From NCBI GenBank assembly GCA_050729515.1, contig JBOHLG010000002.1:124001-188000 (forward strand): a stretch of DNA of 64,000 nucleotides, written 5' to 3'. The notes beneath the pieces were generated by a model. The model searched no databases, was not told where the DNA came from, and saw only the letters and a list, made by a program, of their open reading frames with translations. A program made the position numbers and the translations under genes. The stretch is from Acaudatibacter sp050729515. Lineage in GTDB: Bacteria > Pseudomonadota > Alphaproteobacteria > Caulobacterales > Caulobacteraceae. This document shows, piece by piece, positions 43,377 through 51,405 of this stretch (positions within the stretch are counted from its first letter, which is position 1; every line of letters begins with the position of its first letter).

Positions 43377-44018
43377 AGCCGGGGGAGGACTCGAGGCGAG
43401 TTGCGCATTCGTCCAGGCCGCGATCTGCGAAAGGACCGTCGTGACGGCCTCGTCGAAGGCCCCGACCATGGCCCCGACCCGGTCCTCGCCGGCCGGTGTG
43501 CGGACCGCGAATCGTTTGGCGAAGGTCGTGGGCGCGCCGCCGATGCGCGAGAGGGAGGCGGCGACCTCGACCTCGATCACCGGGTTTCCGGTAAGATCGA
43601 CATCGAAGCGCCGCACGTCGAGCTGCAGGCGCCACCTTGCCGGCGCGATTTCGCCCTCGGCCAGGAGCCGCGCCGCCCCGCCGCCCACCTGGCCCTGGCG
43701 CTCGAACGCGACATAGGCCGCCTGGCGAAACTGGTCGGAGGCCGTCGCGACCCAGCGCGATCCGGCGATGTAGGCGGCCTGGCCGCCGTTGACGGTCAGG
43801 ATGCGGTGGCCCTCGCTCTGCCTCGGAAAGCCGATGTCGCCGAGCACCACCCCGACCCCGCCCTCCTCCGCGGCGTTGGGGACCGGGGCGACCGAAACAT
43901 GGGTGAAGCGCCAGAGCTGCGCCGGCGGCGTCTTGGGGAAGAACGACAGGCAGCCGGCAAGGCTCAGAGCGAAAAGAAGGGAAAGCGCCCCGAGCGCGAA
44001 TTTGCCCGCGATCCTCAT
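43359..44018 (-). CDS. ABC-type transport auxiliary lipoprotein (PqiC/MlaD-associated)
   Basis: This is a 219-aa protein. The lipobox LSLAGC (Cys23) follows a hydrophobic signal, so it is an outer- or inner-membrane lipoprotein. VSVAPVPNAAEEGGVGVV and HRILTVNGGQAAYIAGSRWVA are like the LptE/PqiC-type ABC auxiliary fold (PF03886). It is the last gene of the Mla-type operon, overlapping the MlaD-like gene stop by 4 nt. It probably completes the route of lipid across the periplasm. Confidence 0.87.
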   Translation of the reverse strand: MRIAGKFALGALSLLFALSLAGCLSFFPKTPPAQLWRFTHVSVAPVPNAAEEGGVGVVLGDIGFPRQSEGHRILTVNGGQAAYIAGSRWVATASDQFRQAAYVAFERQGQVGGGAARLLAEGEIAPARWRLQLDVRRFDVDLTGNPVIEVEVAASLSRIGGAPTTFAKRFAVRTPAGEDRVGAMVGAFDEAVTTVLSQIAAWTNAQLASSPPPASAAGG

Positions 44019-44953
44019 GGCTTCACCTTCACCTCTCGGGCCGGCGGCTCGGAAAGGAATCCGCGCGGGTTGGCCTGGATCGCGGTGAGCAACCGATCGA
44101 GATGGTCGCTCGCCTGCTTTATCGAAGAAAGGTCCTCGGTGAGCCGTGGCAGCCCCTGGGCGGCGAACTGGGCGGTCGGCCCCTTGAGGCTCGCCAGCAG
44201 GCCCTGGAGATCCTTGGCCGAGGCATCGATCTGCTTGGCCGCATCCCCGATTTCGGTCAGGCTCGACTTGGCCGGCCCGTTGACCAGCGCGTTGCTGCTC
44301 TTGGCCAGATCACGCACCTGGGCCGCCGCCTCGCCGGCGTTGCGTACGGTCACGTCGGCGTCTGCAATGATCGACTTGCGCTCGCGCAGCTCGGCGGTCA
44401 CCGCCTGGACGTCGGAAAGCGTCGCCGAGAGGGTCTTGATGTTCTGATCGCTGAACAGGCGGTTGGCGCGATCGAGGAGATCGACCGTCCTTTGGACGAT
44501 GAACCCCCCGCCGGCGAGAAGGTTGGCGATCGCCGAAGGGCGGCTCCCGAGCCGGGGGATGACGCCCCGGGGCACGGTGGTCTTGAGGAGGGGCCTGGTG
44601 GGCGTGCCGGCGGTGATGTCGATGTAGTTGACCCCGGTGATCCCCTGGGGTTCGAGGGTGGCGTAGGAGTCGGTTCGGATCGGCACGTCGGAGGTCACCT
44701 TGGCCCGGGCGATGACGAACTGCGGATCCTTGGGGTCGAGATCGATGTGGGTGACTTCGCCCACCTTGATGCCGTTGAAATGCACCTCGGCCCCCTTGGA
44801 GAGCCCGTTCACCGGACCCTTGAAGACGATGTCGTAGAGATCGTAGGACTGGGTGAACTGCGCCCCGGCCAGCCAGACGATGAAGACCAGCGCCCCGATC
44901 GCGATCGCGGAGGCGACGAGGCCGACCAGGGCGTAGTTGGCGTTTCGCTCCAT
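44015..44953 (-). CDS. MlaD-family (MCE domain) lipid-binding protein
   Basis: This is a 312-aa protein that starts at the ATG 44951-44953. An N-terminal membrane anchor (ALVGLVASAIAIGALVFIVWL, about 8-28) is followed by an MCE domain (YDIVFKGPVNGLSKGAEVHFNGIKVGEV at about 41-68, then TDSYATLEPQGITGVNYIDI). A long helical C-terminal tail (about 165-300) may form the needle of a hexamer. It binds phospholipid between the membranes and pairs with the MlaE permease and MlaF ATPase. The start overlaps the MlaF stop by one base. Confidence 0.92.
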   Translation of the reverse strand: MERNANYALVGLVASAIAIGALVFIVWLAGAQFTQSYDLYDIVFKGPVNGLSKGAEVHFNGIKVGEVTHIDLDPKDPQFVIARAKVTSDVPIRTDSYATLEPQGITGVNYIDITAGTPTRPLLKTTVPRGVIPRLGSRPSAIANLLAGGGFIVQRTVDLLDRANRLFSDQNIKTLSATLSDVQAVTAELRERKSIIADADVTVRNAGEAAAQVRDLAKSSNALVNGPAKSSLTEIGDAAKQIDASAKDLQGLLASLKGPTAQFAAQGLPRLTEDLSSIKQASDHLDRLLTAIQANPRGFLSEPPAREVKVKP

Positions 44954-45798
44954 CAGGCCGCACCCTCGGCGGCACGGCCGCGCGCGCCCTTGAAGTAGCT
45001 CCGGGTCCAGGGGTGGTCGCTCCTCGCCACCTCGGCGACCGGTCCCATGGCGACGATCTTCCTGTCGGCGATCACCGCCACCTCGTCGGTGATTCGCCAC
45101 AGACTATCGAGATCGTGGGTGATCATCAGCACGGTGAGGTCAAGACTCTGCGAAAGATCGGCGATCAGCTCGTCGAATCCGGCCGCGGCGATGGGATCGA
45201 GCCCGCTCGTCGGCTCGTCCAGGAAGAGGAGCTCGGGATCCAGCGCCAGGGCGCGGGCGAGGCTGGCGCGCTTCACCATCCCGCCGGAAAGCTCGGCGGG
45301 CTTCAGAGCCGCGGCCTCGGCGGGGAGGCCTGTCAGAGCGATCTTGAGCTCGGCGAGCTCGTCGATCTCTTTCCTCGAGAGCCGGGTGTGTTCGCTCATC
45401 GGGGCGGCGACGTTCTCCTTGACGGTGAGATTGGTCCACAGCGCCCCCTGTTGGAAGAGCACCCCCCAGCGCCGTTCGATGTCGCGCCAGGTCCGCCGCC
45501 TCGCCCAGGCGATGTCGTGGCCGAAGATCCGCACCAGCCCGGCTTCGGGCGCGCGAAGGCCGATGATGGTGTCGAGAAGCACCGTCTTGCCCGCTCCGGA
45601 CCCTCCGACCAGCCCCACCACCTCGCCCCGGGGCACGGTGAGGTCCAGGCGCTCGTGGATGATCGTCTCGCCGATTCGCGTCACGAGCCCGCTCACCTCC
45701 ACAGGCGGCGGCTCGCCGGCGTGGATCTCGCCGCCGAGATGGCGTCCCCGGCCGCGCCAGCGGCCTCGTTCCTCTTCCGCCGTCCCCTCGGCGCTCAT
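44953..45798 (-). CDS. MlaF-type ABC transporter ATP-binding protein
   Basis: This is a 281-aa protein. Walker A GGSGAGKTVLLD near 58, the signature LSGGMVKRASLARALALDPE near 158, Walker B LLFLDEPTSGLDP and the H-loop MITHDLDSLW are all present. The first 25 residues are Arg/Glu-rich and poorly conserved, so the true start may be slightly downstream. It energises the MlaE permease encoded 85 bp upstream. Its stop overlaps the MlaD-like gene start. Confidence 0.92.
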   Translation of the reverse strand: MSAEGTAEEERGRWRGRGRHLGGEIHAGEPPPVEVSGLVTRIGETIIHERLDLTVPRGEVVGLVGGSGAGKTVLLDTIIGLRAPEAGLVRIFGHDIAWARRRTWRDIERRWGVLFQQGALWTNLTVKENVAAPMSEHTRLSRKEIDELAELKIALTGLPAEAAALKPAELSGGMVKRASLARALALDPELLFLDEPTSGLDPIAAAGFDELIADLSQSLDLTVLMITHDLDSLWRITDEVAVIADRKIVAMGPVAEVARSDHPWTRSYFKGARGRAAEGAA

Positions 45799-45882
45799 CC
45801 CCCGAGCTCCCGCCAGCGCGGGCTCGCTCGCCCCCGGATCATTTGTTCAGTTCCCGCCGGCGCGGGCTCGCCCGCGGCCGGA

Positions 45883-47007
45883 TCATATGTTCAGCTCCAT
45901 GTAGATGACCGCGAAGATGGCGTCGATCAGGATGGCCGCGAAGATGGCGTGGACCACCGAGGCGGTGACACGCCTTCCCAGGGATTCCACGTCCCCCCCC
46001 ACATTGAGGCCCTGACGGCAGCCGATCCCGGCGATTACCGCCGCCATCACCGGCGCCTTGCTCATCCCGACCCAGAAATGGACGATGCCCACATTGTCGA
46101 CGAGCCGTTGCAGGAACGCCGAGGGACCGATCCCGAGCTCGCCCCAGGCGATCACCAGCCCCCCGAAAAGGCCGGCGAGGGTGGCGAGGAACACCAGCAG
46201 CGGGATGGTGAGGAGGAGGGCGGCGAAGCGCGGAAACACCAGGGCGTCGAAGGGATCGATCCCCAGGACCCGCATGGCGTCGATCTCCTGGTTCATCTTC
46301 ATCGCCCCGATCTCGGCGGCGAAGGCCGAGCCTGACCGACCGGCCAGGAGCAGGGCGGTGACGAGCACGTTGAATTCGCGCATCACGCTCACCCCGATGA
46401 GCTCGACGCTGAACACCTGGGCCCCGAACTGGGAAAGAAGATTGGCCCCGATGAGGCCCACCACCGCCCCGATGAAGAAGGTCGTGGTCACCACCACCGG
46501 GGCGGCGTCGAGCCCGGCCCGTTCGGCGAGCGCGAAGACCGCCGCCCACCGAATCCGGCGGGGGCGCCGAACCGCTCGCCAGATCGTGATGAGCAGATGG
46601 CCGTTGAAGACCAGGGTGTCGTAAAGCGCCAGCCCGGCGTCGACGACGCCGCGGCCCAGACGATCGAAGAAGGTGAAGAGGACGTCCGGGCGCTTGGCGG
46701 CCCGCACCGCCTTGGGGGCCGCCCCGGCGACGAGGTCTAGGAGCCGGGCGATCTCGGCCGGCGCGGTGAAGTGCATCTGCCGGCCTGTGGCCCGGCCGGC
46801 CAGCAGCAGCCGGTAGGCCCCCGAGGTGTCGCACCGCCCCACATGGGTGAGATCGACCTCTCCGGTCTTGGAGGCCTTCAACGCCGCTTCCAGCCGCTCG
46901 GCCGCTCCGGCCATCCCCGTCGCCGTCCAGTCGCCGGAAAGCTCGGCGATCTCGCCGGCCTCGCCCCCGGCGCCTTCTCGCATGGTGAAGTCGGCCGCCG
47001 CTCCCAT
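45883..47007 (-). CDS. MlaE-type ABC permease with N-terminal STAS-like domain
   Basis: This is a protein of about 374 aa that starts at the ATG 47005-47007. A GTG-started extension to 47235 is low-complexity and rejected. Residues about 15-105 form a STAS-like domain (IAELSGDWTATGMAGAAERLEAAL, then VDLTHVGRCDTSGAYRLLLAG). Residues about 130-374 are the MlaE permease (VVVTTTFFIGAVVGLIGANL, ELIGVSVMREFNVLVTALLLAGRSGSAFAAEIGAMK). The common arrangement has the STAS part (MlaB) as a separate gene. Here it is fused, as in several alphaproteobacteria. It is the first gene of the four-gene lipid transport operon. Confidence 0.9.
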   Translation of the reverse strand: MGAAADFTMREGAGGEAGEIAELSGDWTATGMAGAAERLEAALKASKTGEVDLTHVGRCDTSGAYRLLLAGRATGRQMHFTAPAEIARLLDLVAGAAPKAVRAAKRPDVLFTFFDRLGRGVVDAGLALYDTLVFNGHLLITIWRAVRRPRRIRWAAVFALAERAGLDAAPVVVTTTFFIGAVVGLIGANLLSQFGAQVFSVELIGVSVMREFNVLVTALLLAGRSGSAFAAEIGAMKMNQEIDAMRVLGIDPFDALVFPRFAALLLTIPLLVFLATLAGLFGGLVIAWGELGIGPSAFLQRLVDNVGIVHFWVGMSKAPVMAAVIAGIGCRQGLNVGGDVESLGRRVTASVVHAIFAAILIDAIFAVIYMELNI

Positions 47008-47253
47008 CGCCCCATGATCGGGCGCCTCCAGCGCTCCTGTCCAGAGCGCCGCCGCGCGAGGGACGATGTACCGCTTGGGCCCGAAGCAGCGTCTCCACCT
47101 CGAAGACTCGCCCCTTGCGGAAGAGGGTCTCCCCGAAGGGGCGGGCTGCGGCGTGGCGCTCGCCTCGCAGGCGAATCCTCTTGTCCTTTCAGCGAGGGCT
47201 ATAAACGGGGGATGTCCCGGGGCGGCGCCGGGCATTGAGATCGGGGCGATTCC

Positions 47254-47871
47254 ATGAAGCGCAGAACATCATTTCTGGCGGCGGCGCTTGCGGCCGACGC
47301 AGTTGTCCTTGGCGCCGGCGCGGCCGGCGCGGCAACTATCACCTTCGGGACCGCGAACTCTGGCGACTTCACCGGTCCGGTCACCGAGGCGGGGTTCACC
47401 TACGAGAAGCTTTCCGGCGGGCTCTTCGTCGCCGGCGTCGGCAATCCCAGCCCGGACATGGAGGGCGAGGAATCGGCGCGCGGAGGGGTTCTCGACTTCA
47501 AGGCGGCTGGCGGCGGAAGCTTCGATTTCGATCAGATCGACTACACCGCTGTGAGTTCCGAAACGGGCAATCAGACCCTCGAAGTCGAGGGTTTCGAAGG
47601 CGGGAACCTGGTGGCGACCGATTCCTTCACCCTGGCGAACACCACCGATTATGCCTGGATGACCGAACTCGCCAGCGCGCTGGCCGGGCGGTCGATCGAC
47701 GATCTCCAGATCACGCTCGCGGGCGGCGCAGACGGCTTTCAGGCGATCGACAACGTGGTCCTCACACCCGTCTCGGGCGTTCCTGAGCCGGCGGCCTGGG
47801 CCCTTATGGTCCTGAGTTTCTTCGGCCTCGGCGGCGCGCTTCGCGCCCGCCGCTCCAGCGCTCTGGCCTGA
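47254..47871 (+). CDS. PEP-CTERM sorting domain protein, paralogue 1
   Basis: This is a 205-aa protein with a signal peptide (about 1-26, ending AGAAGA-A). The body has beta-rich stretches (ATITFGTANSGDFTGPVTEAGFTY, then GSFDFDQIDYTAV and SFTLANTT). The tail is VPEPAAWALMVLSFFGLGGA followed by RARR. This is a PEP motif, a membrane helix and a basic end, as cleaved by an exosortase. It is closely similar to the next gene. No exosortase gene is in the window. Function unknown, probably surface or matrix. Confidence 0.87.
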   Translation: MKRRTSFLAAALAADAVVLGAGAAGAATITFGTANSGDFTGPVTEAGFTYEKLSGGLFVAGVGNPSPDMEGEESARGGVLDFKAAGGGSFDFDQIDYTAVSSETGNQTLEVEGFEGGNLVATDSFTLANTTDYAWMTELASALAGRSIDDLQITLAGGADGFQAIDNVVLTPVSGVPEPAAWALMVLSFFGLGGALRARRSSALA

Positions 47872-48007
47872 TCTGCCGCCTCGCGAAGCGGGGAGGGGGG
47901 CGCCGGGGCCTGGGTCCCGCCCCGCTCGCCCGCCAGGTGAATCCGCTTGCACTTTGATGGGGCGGGGTAAACCATTGCCGCCCGAGTTCAGTGGCTGGGG
48001 TTTTACC

Positions 48008-48655
48008 GTGGTTGGGAGATCAGCTTTCGTCGCCGCCGCGATCGGCGCGCTCGGGCTTTCGGCCGGCGGCGCCCTGGGGTCGGCTTCGGCGGCGACCATC
48101 ACCTTCGAAGCTGCGCCCTTCGGCCAGTTTTCGGGCCCGGCCACCGAGGCCGGCTTCACCTACAAGACCTTGTCGGGCTCGCTCTTCGTCGACGGCTTCG
48201 GCAATCCCGGCCAGGAAATGGAGGGCGCCTATACCGGCGGCGGCGTTCTCGACATCGAGGACGCCGGCGGCGGCGACTTCACGTTCGACCAGCTCGACTA
48301 CGCCGCCTATTCGACCGACGGAGCGGGCTCCGAGACCCTCGTGGTCCAGGGATTCGAGGACGGCTCTCTGGTGGCGAGCGATTCCTACAGCCTATCGAAC
48401 ACCTCCAATGACACCAACGACACCTACGCCAACTGGACGACCGAATTCGCCAGCGCCCTCGCGGGCCAACGCATCGACGATCTCCAAATCACCTTGGCGG
48501 CCCAGGCTGGCGGCGACTACCCCCTCCAGGCGATCGACAATGTGGTCCTCACCCCGGTTCCCGAGCCGGCGGCGTGGGCCCTGATGCTGGCCGGTTTCTT
48601 CGGCCTCGGCGGCGTCTTTCGCGCCCGCCGCTCCACGGGGGAAGCCCGCCCATAG
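48008..48655 (+). CDS. PEP-CTERM sorting domain protein, paralogue 2
   Basis: This is a protein of about 215 aa from the GTG 48008, which gives a clean signal peptide (VGRSAFVAAAIGALGLSAGG, cleaved near SASA-A). An ATG at 47957 would add 17 residues with no better ribosome-binding site. It repeats paralogue 1 block by block: ATITFEAAPFGQFSGPATEAG, FTFDQLDYAAYS, SYSLSNTSNDTNDT, and ends VPEPAAWALMLAGFFGLGG followed by RARR. The pair probably arose by tandem duplication. Confidence 0.83.
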   Translation: MVGRSAFVAAAIGALGLSAGGALGSASAATITFEAAPFGQFSGPATEAGFTYKTLSGSLFVDGFGNPGQEMEGAYTGGGVLDIEDAGGGDFTFDQLDYAAYSTDGAGSETLVVQGFEDGSLVASDSYSLSNTSNDTNDTYANWTTEFASALAGQRIDDLQITLAAQAGGDYPLQAIDNVVLTPVPEPAAWALMLAGFFGLGGVFRARRSTGEARP

Positions 48656-49045
48656 CGCTCCCGCCCGGCGAAGCAGGGGGTGGGACTGGGAAGCGGTGGA
48701 GAGGGCGTGAATGGGGACTCTTTCCCCTTATTTCTTAAGTGGAGGAACGTTTGGTGATGGCCTGTCGGCCGGCCTCATCGATCGGGATCCGCCTCGCTCT
48801 CTGAGACGAGCACGATGTGCTGGTCGCGAGCCGCTCGCTCGGCGTGGTCCTCGGTCAGTCCGCGCAGCTGCTTCACGTACCAGGCGAGCGCCGCCCTGGG
48901 GTGAGGATCAGACGCTCCCCCTCCATCCCATAGTGGGCCGCGATCCCTTTCTCCTGGTGCGGCGCGAGGACCGGATGCGGCGCATCTCCAGCCGCACGCG
49001 CCGGTTCCACTCCTCGTCTTCTTGTCCGCCCGCCGGGTTCTTGAT
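48656..49045. other. intergenic region with gene debris
   Basis: On the minus strand the stretch around 48780-49020 reads as protein-like pieces in two frames: HQEKGIAAHYGMEGERLILT (about 48925-48970), then, after a 1-bp shift, ALAWYVKQLRGLTEDHAERA down to a stop near 48777. I take it to be a frameshifted remnant of an unknown gene. Nothing else is supported here. Confidence 0.4.
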
Positions 49046-50038
49046 TCAGATATCCAGTCGTTTCGCGACCCGATGCGTCATGGCCGCCAATCCGAGCGCC
49101 GCAAGCGCGAGAACCACGTCTTTGTGGCGATCGGTGAACATCTCCCAGCTTCGCGCCCGCGCCTCGCGGTCGAAACGGCCGTGCGCCGAATAATCGCCGG
49201 GAACCGGCTCGAATAGGTTGGCGGGGGCATGGGCCGCGGAAGGTTGGTCGGCGAGCTGGCCGGAATAGCCCGTCTTGGCGAGATAGCGATCAATCAGCCC
49301 CGGCGCAATGCGGTTGGCGAGGATCGCCCTGACCGTCGGCCATCCCAACCAGATGTCGCGACGCTTGTGCGTGGCGGCGAAAAAGATGGCGCGCGCGGCC
49401 ACTTCGGGTTGGAAGATCGGCGCGACGGGCTTGGCCTTGCGGCCCATCTTGTTGAGCGCCCAATCGAACTGGGGCGTGTTGACCGCGGGCAGATCGACCA
49501 TCGTCAGGCGCACATCGAGCCCGTCGTGGATGATCTCGGAACGAAGGCTATCGGTAAACCCGCGGATCGCCGCCTTGGCGCCGCAATAAATGGATTGAAG
49601 CGGCACCGAACGATAGGCAAGCGCCGAGCCCACGTTGACGATGACGCCGCGATTGCGCACCCGCATCCGCTTCAGCGCCGACATCATCCCGTGCACTTGT
49701 CCAAGATAAGTGACTTTGGTTCCCCGCTCGACCTCTTCGGCGGTCAGCTTGGAGACCGGAGAAAACACCGTCGCCATTGCAACGTTCACCCAGACATCGA
49801 TCGGCCCGAGTTCCGCCTCGGCGCGATCAGCGGCCGCCTCCACCGCAGCGGCGTCGGCGACATCGGTGGGGATCGGCACCGCACGCACCCTTTGGCGGCG
49901 CACCTCGTCCGCGGCCTGGTCCAGCCGGGAGGCGTCGCGCGAAAGCAGCGCCACATCGAAGCCTTGCCGCGCAAATTCCTCGATCGTGGCGCGGCCGACG
50001 CCGGCCCCGGCGCCGGTAACCACCGCTACTTTCGCCAC
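49046..50038 (-). CDS. SDR-family oxidoreductase
   Basis: This is a 330-aa protein that starts at the GTG 50036-50038 with AGGAG 6 nt upstream. The frame is open further upstream, but that part is debris of another gene. The Rossmann motif is VVTGAGAGVGRATIEEFARQ at about 5-24. VGSALAYRSVPLQSIYCGAKAAI near 142 holds the Ser-Tyr-Lys catalytic set (Y-x-x-x-K). NVAMA replaces the usual NNAG. The C-terminal 80 residues are an extension found in some SDRs. Substrate unknown. Confidence 0.88.
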   Translation of the reverse strand: MAKVAVVTGAGAGVGRATIEEFARQGFDVALLSRDASRLDQAADEVRRQRVRAVPIPTDVADAAAVEAAADRAEAELGPIDVWVNVAMATVFSPVSKLTAEEVERGTKVTYLGQVHGMMSALKRMRVRNRGVIVNVGSALAYRSVPLQSIYCGAKAAIRGFTDSLRSEIIHDGLDVRLTMVDLPAVNTPQFDWALNKMGRKAKPVAPIFQPEVAARAIFFAATHKRRDIWLGWPTVRAILANRIAPGLIDRYLAKTGYSGQLADQPSAAHAPANLFEPVPGDYSAHGRFDREARARSWEMFTDRHKDVVLALAALGLAAMTHRVAKRLDI

Positions 50039-50149
50039 ACCCTTCTCCTGAATGTTCTCTCTCAAGTGAATGGGCTGGAGCGTGGTTCCGAGCCGATTGC
50101 ACAATCGCTCACCAGAGGGAAACTTCGGCGCAGCGCGCCGTTTGATGCA

Positions 50150-50338
50150 CCTCTTGGCTATCGGCGGGTCCGCGGGGACGGGCGAGGACGCCCCGCTTGG
50201 CACGATGATTTCGAAGGTCGGACCGGTGAACCAGATCGTTCCGTCGGGCGTCACCGCGATGTCGTTGGGCCAACCGAGCCGCCCTCCCCGATCGTGGATG
50301 ACGACGGGCTCTCTGGCGCCTGGAAAGGATCGCTCTTA
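50150..50338 (-). pseudogene. fragment of an SMP-30/gluconolactonase-like gene
   Basis: Read on the minus strand from about 50335 the frame gives VVIHDRGGRLGWPNDIAVTP, then DGTIWFTGP. This follows the SMP-30/gluconolactonase metal-site region (PNDxxxxxDGxxxFTD). A stop near 50338 and the lack of the rest of the propeller make it a fragment. It runs in frame into the SDR gene. Confidence 0.65.
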
Positions 50339-50376
50339 GAACCTCCTCGAAGGTTCTTCGAGTGAGGCTGGTTGGA

Positions 50377-51405
50377 ATGGCTCTCGGCGCTCGGCGGCGC
50401 GGTCATCCTCTTCGGGGGAGGGCGCGGGTCCGACTGTTGGGGCTGGCCCTTCCTTTGCCGATGCTCGCCGGCTGCAAGACCCATTTCAGCTTTCTCGATC
50501 CGCAAGGTCCGATCGCCGCCGCCCAGGCCTGGCATTTCTACTGGGTTCTGGGGATCATGGCGGTCCTGGTGGCCGGGCCGATCTTCCTCCTGCTGCCCTT
50601 CTTCGCCTGGCGCTACCGCTACGGGGCGAAATCGCCCCGCCTCCTGCCCAGGCCGCGCTACACGCCCAAGTGGGAGAGTTTCCTGCCGCTCGAGATCGCC
50701 TCCTGGGGCGGACCGATCCTGATCGTCGCGGTGCTGGCGTTCTTCGTCTGGCGCGATGCGCACCGGCTCGATCCCTACAGGCCCCTGGCTTCGGCTCAGC
50801 CGCCGCTGCGCGTCCAGGTGATCGGCTACGACTGGAAGTGGCTCTTCATCTATCCGGACCAGGGCGTCGCCAGCGTCGGGGTGATGGCCATGCCCGTGGG
50901 GCGCCCAGTAGCGATGCGGCTGACCAGCGCCACGGTGATGCAGTCGTTCTTCATTCCCGCTCTGGGCAGCCAGATCTACGCCATGGGCGGCATGGTCACC
51001 CAACTCCATCTCGAGGCCGCAAGGACCGGGCGGTTCCTGGGCGAGAACACGATGTACAGCGGCGACGGCTTCCATCACGAGCATTTCACCGCCGTGGCGA
51101 TGTCGCCCGACCGGTTCGGGGCGTGGGTCCGCAGAGTAAAGGCGGACGGTGTTCCGCTGAACGCCGCCGTCTACCAGGCGCTGTCCCGGCGCGGGGTTCG
51201 CGAACAGCTCCTCGCCGCCTTGCCGCCGTCCACGCACAACGACGGCGATGTCTACCTGAAGGACGTTTCGGCGTCCCTCTTCCCCGCGGAGGTCGAGGCG
51301 ACCAGAAATGGAACCGGGATCTCGCTCGCCGGCCCTGCGACGGAGCCGCCGCCGTCACGGGCAGGACCGAAGTCGGCCGCCCCGCCGATGGGGAAGACGC
51401 CGTGA
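50377..51405 (+). CDS. cyoA: cytochrome bo-type ubiquinol oxidase subunit II
   Basis: This is a protein of about 342 aa. The ATG at 50377 or the GTG at 50362 may be the start. A lipobox-like LPMLAGC lies near residue 30, typical of CyoA. Two membrane helices (HFYWVLGIMAVLVAGPIFLLLPFF and PILIVAVLAFFVW) are followed by the periplasmic cupredoxin domain (QVIGYDWKWLFIYPDQGVAS, VMQSFFIPALGSQIYAMGGM). The CuA cysteines are absent, as expected for a quinol oxidase. Its stop overlaps the cyoB GTG start (GTGA). It is the first gene of cyoABCD. Confidence 0.93.
   Translation: MALGARRRGHPLRGRARVRLLGLALPLPMLAGCKTHFSFLDPQGPIAAAQAWHFYWVLGIMAVLVAGPIFLLLPFFAWRYRYGAKSPRLLPRPRYTPKWESFLPLEIASWGGPILIVAVLAFFVWRDAHRLDPYRPLASAQPPLRVQVIGYDWKWLFIYPDQGVASVGVMAMPVGRPVAMRLTSATVMQSFFIPALGSQIYAMGGMVTQLHLEAARTGRFLGENTMYSGDGFHHEHFTAVAMSPDRFGAWVRRVKADGVPLNAAVYQALSRRGVREQLLAALPPSTHNDGDVYLKDVSASLFPAEVEATRNGTGISLAGPATEPPPSRAGPKSAAPPMGKTP

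Noticed and set aside
47008..47235. Extended N-terminus of the MlaE protein
   Set aside because: The added 76 residues are Pro/Ser/Arg-rich with no domain, and the STAS-like domain begins after the ATG at 47007.
49046..50254. Gluconolactonase-SDR fusion protein of 402 aa
   Set aside because: The N-terminal part is a short propeller fragment and an unstructured linker. The SDR has its own AGGAG and GTG start at 50038.
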